Below are positions 1 through 4,679 of a DNA stretch of 6,129 nt, piece by piece. The translations under genes and the position numbers were made by a program. The first letter of the stretch is position 1; each line of letters starts with the position of its first letter. Origin of the DNA: an uncultured Coriobacteriaceae bacterium (GTDB taxonomy: Bacteria; Actinomycetota; Coriobacteriia; Coriobacteriales; Eggerthellaceae); contig CACZIP010000131.1 of NCBI GenBank assembly GCA_902781245.1, forward strand, positions 1 through 6,129, read 5' to 3'. The notes under the pieces were generated by a model. The model made no database searches and was not told the origin of the DNA. It worked only from the letters and a program-made list of their open reading frames with translations.

Positions 1-107
1 AAGTCCTTGATCCCATCCAGCGCTTCCCAGGGGTATTCGAAACGCCTGAGCAACGGCGCTGCGATGGTGTTCGACAAATCGTACAGATCGGCGATTCTAG
101 CTTTCAT
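1..107 (-). CDS. Probable LbH-fold sugar nucleotidyl/acyl-transferase (N-terminal fragment)
   Basis: Only the first 35 codons are inside the window; the gene continues past the left edge. The ATG at 107-105 is preceded by a strong purine-rich ribosome binding site (AAGGAAGGGG, about 117-126). The visible protein begins MKARIADLYDLSNTIAAPLL and contains RRFEYPWEALDGIKD. From memory, an opening of this kind (xxLYDLxxTIAAPLL...YPWEaL) is typical of proteins annotated as UDP-N-acetylglucosamine pyrophosphorylase or LbH-domain acyltransferase in Firmicutes and Coriobacteriia. If so, it acts in the cytoplasm on amino-sugar phosphates, which fits the upstream nagB and glmM. A terminator separates it from nagB, so it probably has its own promoter, within or near a 22-bp palindrome. 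The catalytic part is not visible, so the function rests on a short N-terminal resemblance and context. Confidence 0.55.
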   Translation of the reverse strand, partial: MKARIADLYDLSNTIAAPLLRRFEYPWEALDGIKD

Positions 108-139
108 GGATTGATTCCCCTTCCTTTAAGTTCGCGCAC

Positions 140-161
140 ATGAAACAAGTGCTCGTTTCAT
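140..161. promoter_or_regulatory. 22-bp near-perfect palindrome, candidate repressor operator
   Basis: ATGAAAC (140-146) and GTTTCAT (155-161) are perfect inverted 7-mers. The 8-base centre adds an AG/CT match, leaving one mismatch and a TG core. It lies between the nagB terminator and the left-edge gene, 33 bp before that gene's start codon. Size and symmetry resemble operators of TetR-type repressors, which is an inference. A weak -10-like TACTAT (165-160, minus) abuts it. No convincing -35 was found, because that position falls inside the terminator stem. Confidence 0.4.
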
Positions 162-175
162 AGTAGCACCCTATC

Positions 176-209
176 AAAAACAGCGGCCCGGATTAACCGG
201 GCCGCTTTT
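176..209 (-). terminator. Rho-independent terminator of nagB
   Basis: A perfect 10-bp GC-rich stem (AGCGGCCCGG at 182-191, CCGGGCCGCT at 197-206) closes a 5-base loop. Read on the minus strand it is followed by G and then TTTTT (180-176), and it begins 32 bases after the nagB stop codon. On the plus strand the stem ends in TTTT (206-209), so it may also stop transcription from the other side. This is the only classical intrinsic terminator seen in the window. Confidence 0.9.
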
Positions 210-240
210 GAATCACTCAATTTCCGTCTTGCTCCACTCG

Positions 241-966
241 CTAAAGCGTCAGCTTCGAAGCAGCGCCCTCGTCGCAGAAGAAGGTGACGTCCGGATGCAG
301 CTGCAGAACGCTCGCGGGGCAGGCTGGATCGACCGGGCCCTCGACGGCAGCCTTGATGGCGTCGGCCTTGGCCTCTCCCAGGGCGATGAGGATGAGCTTG
401 CGGGCGTGCATGATGCTCTTGATGCCCATAGTCACGGCGTGCGTGGGCACGTCGTCAAGGCTCTCGAAGAAACGAGCGTTGACCTCGCGGGTGTTCTGGG
501 TGAGCTCGACCACATGGGTCATGGTGTCGATGGGGTCGCCCGGCTTGTTGAACGCGATGTGGCCGTTCACGCCGATGCCCAAGATGTGCAGATCCTCGCC
601 TCCGGCTGCTTCGATAGCCGCGTCGTAGGCAGCGAGAGCCTCGTCGCTCGTGTCGAGCCCGCTCGGCACATGCGTGTTTGCGGGGTCGAGGTCGACATGA
701 TTGAAGAGGTTCGTGTCCATGAAGTAACGGTAGGACTGGTCATGCGTAGGCTCGAGGCCCACATATTCGTCGAGATTGAACGTCGTGACGTCCTTGAAGC
801 TGATCTCGCCTGCTTTATAGAGCTTGATAAGTTCGGCGTAGGTGTCGAGTGGCGTGGAGCCGGTGGCAAAACCGAGCACGGCATTGGGCTTGGCATCCAG
901 GATTTCCTTGTAGATGGCCGCTGCTTGCTTTGCGATGCCTTCAGGGGTATCGATGATGACCTTCAT
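241..966 (-). CDS. nagB: Glucosamine-6-phosphate deaminase (atypical active site)
   Basis: The 241-residue protein matches the short Gram-positive form of NagB, which converts glucosamine-6-phosphate to fructose-6-phosphate and ammonia in the cytoplasm. Hallmarks are FATGSTP (33-39), the FNLDEYVGL block with catalytic Asp66 (63-71), GIGVNGHIAFN with catalytic His136 (130-140), NTREVNARFF (158-167) and PASVLQLHPD near the C-terminus. The start at 966 (MKVIIDTPEG) is preferred to an in-frame start at 1035 because AAGGAG lies just before it (971-976). Two positions of the E. coli Asp141-His143-Glu148 triad differ. Asn134 replaces the Asp, as in other Gram-positive enzymes. Lys141 (AAG) replaces the normally conserved Glu, giving FNKPG instead of FNEPG. 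The E. coli numbering is from memory. The gene is downstream of glmM, has a structured leader and ends at a strong terminator. Family assignment is firm; full activity is not assured. Confidence 0.93.
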   Translation of the reverse strand: MKVIIDTPEGIAKQAAAIYKEILDAKPNAVLGFATGSTPLDTYAELIKLYKAGEISFKDVTTFNLDEYVGLEPTHDQSYRYFMDTNLFNHVDLDPANTHVPSGLDTSDEALAAYDAAIEAAGGEDLHILGIGVNGHIAFNKPGDPIDTMTHVVELTQNTREVNARFFESLDDVPTHAVTMGIKSIMHARKLILIALGEAKADAIKAAVEGPVDPACPASVLQLHPDVTFFCDEGAASKLTL

Positions 967-1023
967 AGTGCTCCTTCTTTCGTGTGCGTCTGCGAGCGCA
1001 TTCTGCAATGCCCCGCCTACTTC

Positions 1024-1094
1024 GCGGTATCGCATTTTGCGCGATGGCCGAATATGAACGATACCGCATTTTCCCGAAGGACGATGCAGTATCG
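1024..1094 (-). repeat. Three alternating copies of a CGATACYGC element in the nagB leader/promoter
   Basis: On the plus strand GCGGTATCG (1024-1032), CGATACCGC (1059-1067) and GCAGTATCG (1086-1094) are copies of one 9-mer in alternating orientation. As minus-strand RNA the middle copy can pair with either outer copy. Pairing with the upstream copy gives an 11-bp stem (1084-1094 with 1059-1069, one G-U), a 2x2 internal loop and a UCC-UUCG-GGA cap. Pairing with the downstream copy gives a perfect 9-bp stem with a 26-base loop. As DNA the copies could be operator half-sites; the first overlaps the predicted nagB -10. The function is unknown. Confidence 0.6.
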
Positions 1095-1116
1095 AAAACT
1101 TGAAACTTTACGTTAA
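1088..1116 (-). promoter_or_regulatory. Candidate nagB promoter
   Basis: On the minus strand TTAACG (1116-1111) and GATACT (1093-1088) are separated by exactly 17 bp, each matching the sigma-70-type consensus at four of six positions. Transcription would start near 1081, leaving a leader of about 115 bases. The -10 overlaps the first CGATACYGC repeat, so a protein bound there could block initiation. The site is predicted from sequence only. Confidence 0.4.
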
Positions 1117-1136
1117 CAACGATGAAGCGCCCATTT

Positions 1137-1259
1137 GCGGCTGCTACCCGAGGTGCGCCGGAAGGGCGAAGCCGCTTGTGAAGCACCTTCTAATCATTAT
1201 TAAGATTAGCTGAACTGCTGTAGGCGAGCCCTTCCAGTGCACCTCGGGCAGCAGTCGCC
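1137..1259. repeat. REP/BIME-like pair of inverted hairpin elements
   Basis: Two copies of a 27-base core lie in opposite orientation (1141-1167 and the complement of 1228-1254), identical at 24 of 27 positions. Each copy folds alone. The left has a 6-bp outer stem GCGGCT/AGCCGC (1137-1142, 1170-1175). The right has a 5-bp outer stem GGCGA/TCGCC (1223-1227, 1255-1259). Both have an inner CCC/GGG stem. The outer stems differ in sequence but both pair, a compensatory pattern. A third hairpin, CTAATC/GATTAG (1190-1195, 1204-1209), sits between them. The two copies can also pair with each other into one long stem. The unit fills the space after the glmM stop codon, has no U-tract, and may act as an extragenic palindromic repeat or transcript-end structure. 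Confidence 0.65.
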
Positions 1260-1269
1260 TCTCTTCTAA

Positions 1270-2607
1270 TTAAGCACCAAGCTCGGCAATTACCACATCG
1301 GCGATTGCGCGGCTGTGGTTCTTCGCATCGGCGTCATCTGCCGCCTCGACCATCACGCGAATGACCGGCTCAGTGCCGCTGGGACGCAGAAGCACACGAC
1401 CGGTGCTGCCCATCGCCTCTTCGGCTGCCTTGACAGCCGCCTGGACGGCTTCGTTGCCGAACACAGCCTGCTTGTCAGACACGCGCACGTTAATGAGCTC
1501 TTGTGGGTACTTCGTGTACAGGAGTGCCGCATCGTCGACGGTCATACCGGAACGCTTCACTGCAGCAAGGAATTGGACCGCGGTCATGAGGCCATCGCCC
1601 GTTGAGTTGTAGTCGAGCAGAATCATGTGTCCACTCTGCTCGCCGCCGATGGCGTAACCCTTGTCGCGCATCTCTTCGAGCACGTAACGATCGCCGACCT
1701 TGGTCTGCACAACGGTAACGCCGTGCTCCTTCATGAAGTTCACGAACCCGAGATTGCACATGACAGTGGACACCGTCGTATCGCCCGGCAAGCAGCCACG
1801 GTTCTTCATGTCGAGCGCCAGCACAGCCTCCATCATGTCGCCGTCAATCTCGTTGCCGCAGGAATCGACCAACATCACGCGGTCGGCATCGCCATCGTGG
1901 GCAATGCCGACATCGGCGCCAACCTCTGCAACATAAGCCTTGAGCGGTTCGAGGTTCGTCGAACCGCATTGAACGTTGATGTCGAGCCCGTTGAACGTGT
2001 CGTTCATGACGCGCACGTCGGCACCAAGACGCTCGAGAGCCTGGAAGCTGGTCGTCGAGCTGGCACCGTGGCCGCAGTCGAGAGCAACCTTCATGCCGGC
2101 AAGGTTGATGTCCTGAGCAAGAATGGAGTCGACCGCATGTCGCACGTAGCGATCAACGGCGTCGGGAACGTTCTGGATGGTGCCGACCGCATCGCCCGCC
2201 GGGCGATCCTGGTCGAGCGTGCCGGATTCTATTGCCGCCTGAATCTCGTCCTCGACGGCGTCGGGCAACTTGAACCCATTGCCATCGAACAACTTGATGC
2301 CGTTGTACTCAGGCGGGTTGTGGCTCGCGCTGATGACGATGCCGCCATCGCATTCGAGCTGACCGACAAGAAGAGCAATGGCCGGCGTGGGAATGATCCC
2401 CGCAAGCAAGGCGGTACCACCCATGCTCGTGATGCCAGCGCATACAGCAGCTTCAAGCATGTCGCCCGACAAGCGCGTGTCCTTGCCAACGAGGATGCGC
2501 GGGCCCTGGAAGCGAACAGCCGCTTGGCCGAGACGGAACGCGAGGGGGCAAGTGAGCTCAACGTTTGCAACGCCGCGAACACCGTCAGTTCCAAACATAC
2601 GTGCCAT
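1270..2607 (-). CDS. glmM: Phosphoglucosamine mutase
   Basis: The 445-residue protein has the full length and all signatures of GlmM, the alpha-D-phosphohexomutase that interconverts glucosamine-6-phosphate and glucosamine-1-phosphate for UDP-GlcNAc, peptidoglycan and other cell-envelope synthesis. In order: N-terminal MARMFGTDGVRG; the phosphoserine loop ISASHNP with catalytic Ser95; the metal-binding loop DGDADR (238-243); the sugar-binding GGEQSGH (321-327); and the C-terminal phosphate-binding RPSGTEP (408-414). The start at 2607 has GAAAGG seven bases upstream (2615-2620), and the MARMFGTDGVRG opening is what the family shows. It is the first of three minus-strand genes whose likely products all act on amino-sugar phosphates. 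About 300 bp of structured DNA separate it from nagB, so the two need not share one transcript. Nothing in the coding sequence looks damaged. GlmM rather than phosphomannomutase is supported by the compact length and the MFGTDGVRG start. Confidence 0.97.
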   Translation of the reverse strand: MARMFGTDGVRGVANVELTCPLAFRLGQAAVRFQGPRILVGKDTRLSGDMLEAAVCAGITSMGGTALLAGIIPTPAIALLVGQLECDGGIVISASHNPPEYNGIKLFDGNGFKLPDAVEDEIQAAIESGTLDQDRPAGDAVGTIQNVPDAVDRYVRHAVDSILAQDINLAGMKVALDCGHGASSTTSFQALERLGADVRVMNDTFNGLDINVQCGSTNLEPLKAYVAEVGADVGIAHDGDADRVMLVDSCGNEIDGDMMEAVLALDMKNRGCLPGDTTVSTVMCNLGFVNFMKEHGVTVVQTKVGDRYVLEEMRDKGYAIGGEQSGHMILLDYNSTGDGLMTAVQFLAAVKRSGMTVDDAALLYTKYPQELINVRVSDKQAVFGNEAVQAAVKAAEEAMGSTGRVLLRPSGTEPVIRVMVEAADDADAKNHSRAIADVVIAELGA

Positions 2608-2671
2608 AAGATAGCCTTTCGATTGTCCTTTTCATTGCACGGCGAATTGCACCTGCAATACAAACGGGATA

Positions 2672-2677
2672 ATTATA
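2672..2677 (-). promoter_or_regulatory. glmM: Consensus -10 box, probable glmM promoter
   Basis: The minus strand reads TATAAT here, inside an AT-rich patch about 65 bp before the glmM start codon. The hexamer 17 bp upstream (GTAAGG, 2700-2695) is a poor -35, so the promoter may need an activator or another sigma context. The rest of the 204-bp gap between glmM and the transporter stop (2608-2811) holds no gene and no clean terminator for the transporter that I could find. Confidence 0.5.
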
Positions 2678-2811
2678 AGTCGGTCTACCGCGCACCTTAC
2701 GTTAAATCTCTATTGCGTGGAGAAAGCTACGCAAGATTGATGAGCCGTGCGAGCGCTCAATTTGCAAGCCCAACCACCCTTTTTATGGTGCGAACAATCC
2801 CTCGAACGACC

Positions 2812-4026
2812 TTATTGATTGCGTCCGTGGGCGAAATGGTAGTACCCCAAACCAGCCAGAGCTACCAGGCTGCATATCACGTACATCGCAGGATATCCAA
2901 GGGAACCGACAACGAACCCCAACATGAGCGGCCCGATTCCACATCCGAAATCGCAAAGCAGATAGAACGTTGCGATACCCGGCGCTGCCTTCGACCCACC
3001 CGACAGCTTCCCGATGACGGCAAGGCCCGCACTCATGCACGTGCCAAAGCCCGCAGCGGCAAACAATCCGATGCAGAGGAACAGGATAGGCGATGGGACG
3101 AGCGAGCAGGCAGCACAAACCATCGTACACACAGCGGCGCACGCGATAGATGGATAAAGAACCGCGTTCTCGCCACGGTGGTCTTGAAGGCGCCCGATTG
3201 GTGGCCGCATGAGAATCAGCGAGATGGAGTAGACGAGGAAAAGGCCTGCCGCCCAACCTTCGAGCCCGATTGTCACCGAATACGCATCGGCAAACGAATT
3301 GACAGCCGAGTAGGAGAACGCCACGAGGAACATGTAGAACGAAAACTTCCTGGTGGCAGGATCGAATATCGAGGAGAGCTTGAATTTCGGCACCTTCTCC
3401 AGAGCTGTACGCGTCCCTTCTTTGGGTGGTGAGCCCGCCGAAAGAAACAGCGTTATGCCCAGCGACACCGCAGCAAGAATCGAGCATACGAGGTACAGCG
3501 CACTGTAATCGAAGTTTCCTGCAACAAGCAGGCCGAACAATGGTCCGATACCCGTGCCGAGCGAGTTCGAGACCATGAACCAACCCGTCCCCTCGCCCAT
3601 AACCTCAACCGGAACGATCTCGGTGACGAGGGCGGGCATGGTCGTGTTCGCGATTCCAAACGATACGCCATGCAGGAACCGGATCGCGAACATGAGCGGC
3701 AAGCTCGTGTCGCCGACAAAGTACGATAAGCAACTCGCGAGCATGAGCACAAGGGCTAAAACCGAACAGCGCTTGAGCCCGAACGCATCGGCGTATCGCC
3801 CTGCCGCGATGCGCGCGAGCGCTGCGCCGACGAGAAAGATCGACGCCACGAACCCCGCCGTGCTGTCGGGGCACGAGAACGCTTCCATCGCATGGCGCGC
3901 CATCGTGGTCATAAACAGGAAGTACACACCCACAACGATGAAGTGGGCCACGAAGAGCATGACGAAATTCGGCGACAAGAAGCTGCGCGGCTTTTCGATG
4001 GCGGTATGCGAATCGTTTTCAATCAT
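2812..4026 (-). CDS. MFS transporter, exporter-like
   Basis: This is a 404-residue, strongly hydrophobic protein with a layout consistent with twelve membrane helices. Between helices 2 and 3 it has GRYADAFGLKR (76-86), the major-facilitator motif A. The stretch RFLHGVSFGIANTT (116-129), then GEGTGWFMVSNSLGTGIGP (144-162), resembles drug/metabolite exporters in which GEGxGxF and AxGP follow a RFxHGxxFG segment. A second motif-A-like loop, RPPIGRLQDHRG (274-285), starts the C-terminal half. The substrate cannot be read from sequence; efflux of a small molecule is the likeliest role. The start at 4026 (MIENDSHTAIEKP) gives a short cytoplasmic tail before helix 1. An upstream in-frame ATG at 4218 would add 64 non-hydrophobic residues that run across the divergent promoter region and into the neighbouring gene. 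No clear Shine-Dalgarno sequence precedes 4026. It diverges from the NimA-like gene. Confidence 0.85.
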   Translation of the reverse strand: MIENDSHTAIEKPRSFLSPNFVMLFVAHFIVVGVYFLFMTTMARHAMEAFSCPDSTAGFVASIFLVGAALARIAAGRYADAFGLKRCSVLALVLMLASCLSYFVGDTSLPLMFAIRFLHGVSFGIANTTMPALVTEIVPVEVMGEGTGWFMVSNSLGTGIGPLFGLLVAGNFDYSALYLVCSILAAVSLGITLFLSAGSPPKEGTRTALEKVPKFKLSSIFDPATRKFSFYMFLVAFSYSAVNSFADAYSVTIGLEGWAAGLFLVYSISLILMRPPIGRLQDHRGENAVLYPSIACAAVCTMVCAACSLVPSPILFLCIGLFAAAGFGTCMSAGLAVIGKLSGGSKAAPGIATFYLLCDFGCGIGPLMLGFVVGSLGYPAMYVICSLVALAGLGYYHFAHGRNQ

Positions 4027-4057
4027 GTTGGAGAATTCTAATTCTTTTTCCCAACAT
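4025..4057. promoter_or_regulatory. Inverted repeat embracing the MFS start codon
   Basis: ATGTTGG (4025-4031) and CCAACAT (4051-4057) are perfect inverted 7-mers separated by 19 AT-rich bases that include the palindrome AGAATTCT (4032-4039). One arm contains two bases of the transporter's start codon. As DNA it could be an operator; as mRNA a hairpin could hide the start. The normal ribosome-binding position lies inside it and shows no purine-rich site. The -10-like TAGAAT (4041-4036, minus) would allow a nearly leaderless transcript. Confidence 0.35.
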
Positions 4058-4070
4058 ATAGTCCAAGAAA

Positions 4071-4148
4071 CATCGCGATGCCCACAGATGCGCCATCGCG
4101 ATCCACGCAGTGCTGTTTCGGTAGAATGGCAATCAACACCATGGCGAT
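4071..4148. promoter_or_regulatory. ATCGCGAT palindrome array in the divergent promoter region
   Basis: CATCGCGATG (4071-4080) is a perfect 10-bp palindrome, and CATCGCGATC (4094-4103) repeats it exactly 23 bp on. A one-mismatch copy, CATGGCGAT (4140-4148), follows at 46 bp, twice that spacing. They lie between the diverging MFS and NimA-like genes, and the second covers the -35 position of the predicted plus-strand promoter. Regular spacing suggests a dimeric regulator bound on one face of the helix, possibly serving both genes. This is an inference. Confidence 0.4.
4122..4127 (+). promoter_or_regulatory. Candidate -10 box for the NimA-like gene
   Basis: TAGAAT matches the TATAAT consensus at five of six positions and lies 32 bp before the start codon of the plus-strand gene. 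The -35 position (about 4099-4104) does not match the consensus but overlaps the second ATCGCGAT palindrome, as expected for a promoter controlled by a bound regulator. Moderate support only. Confidence 0.35.
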
Positions 4149-4159
4149 TGGAGAGTTGC

Positions 4160-4660
4160 ATGTTCAGGGAAACCAGGCGAAAGAAGCAGGTCCTGTCCGA
4201 GCAGGAATGCGCTGACATCCTCGCGCGCTGCGAATGGGGCGTGCTCGGATTGCACGGCGACGACGGCTACCCTTACACGGTGCCGTTGAACTACGTCTAC
4301 CACAACGGAGTCATCTATTTCCACAGTGCACGTACCGGCCACAAGATCGATGCCATCGATCGTGACGACAAGGCGAGTTTCTGTGTCGTGGACCAAAGCG
4401 ACCTTGTGCCCGAAAAGTTCGCGACAGCCTATTGGAGCGTCATCGTGTTCGGCCGAATCCACAAAGTGCAAGACCAAGACGAGCGAATCGACACGCTCAC
4501 CGCGCTCACGGAAGCACTTGCCGGGCAGGTTGATGGCGAAAGCAAACACGCCGAAGTAGCCTCGTGCAAAATGCGCGACAACGTCGAGATGCTCGCCCTC
4601 GTGCCCGAATACATATCAGGCAAGCGAGCTGCTGACGCAATCCTTGCGCATCACGGATAG
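4160..4660 (+). CDS. NimA-like pyridoxamine 5'-phosphate oxidase-family flavoprotein
   Basis: The 166-residue protein begins MFRETRRKKQVLSEQEC and continues with CEWGVLGLHGDDGYPYTVPL (24-43), YVYHNGVIYFHSARTGHKID (45-64) and SVIVFGRIHKV (93-103). This is the pattern of the small split-barrel FMN-binding proteins annotated as PPOX-related or NimA-type 5-nitroimidazole resistance proteins. His55 in IYFHSA lines up, by memory, with the active-site histidine of Deinococcus NimA. The role is probably cytoplasmic flavin-dependent reduction of small molecules; true nitroimidazole resistance cannot be claimed from sequence. The start at 4160 is chosen because the family begins MFRExRRxxQ and GGAGAG lies just upstream (4150-4155). 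It diverges from the MFS gene and converges with the heme gene, whose stop codon is 19 bp away. Split-barrel proteins also include heme-degrading enzymes, so a heme link is possible but unsupported. Confidence 0.88.
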   Translation: MFRETRRKKQVLSEQECADILARCEWGVLGLHGDDGYPYTVPLNYVYHNGVIYFHSARTGHKIDAIDRDDKASFCVVDQSDLVPEKFATAYWSVIVFGRIHKVQDQDERIDTLTALTEALAGQVDGESKHAEVASCKMRDNVEMLALVPEYISGKRAADAILAHHG

Positions 4661-4679
4661 CCGCACCGCGCGGTTCGAC

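Noticed and set aside
998..1011. GCATT/AATGC hairpin upstream of nagB
   Set aside because: A 5-bp stem with a 4-base loop is easily found by chance and has no supporting context.
967..1035. 23-residue N-terminal extension of NagB
   Set aside because: The start at 966 has AAGGAG just upstream and gives the family's usual length of about 241 residues.
208..1116. 302-codon plus-strand frame opposite nagB
   Set aside because: It is a mirror of nagB, begins at the terminator and has no plausible ribosome binding site or family motif.
2745..2800. Terminator for the MFS gene
   Set aside because: Short inverted matches (TGAGC/GCTCA, CACC/GGTG) exist, but none gives a stable GC stem followed by a T-tract on the minus strand.
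1627..3432. 601-codon open frame on the plus strand antisense to glmM and the MFS gene
   Set aside because: It lies opposite two well-supported genes, spans their intergenic gap, and its translation shows no coherent domain; long antisense frames are expected from GC-biased codon use.
3554..4159. N-terminal extension of the NimA-like protein to 368 residues
   Set aside because: The extra region is antisense to the transporter and crosses the promoter region; the family starts at the MFRE segment, which has its own ribosome binding site.
4027..4218. 64-residue N-terminal extension of the MFS protein
   Set aside because: It would run into the NimA-like coding region and across the divergent promoter, and adds a non-hydrophobic, Cys/Arg-rich stretch unlike MFS N-termini.
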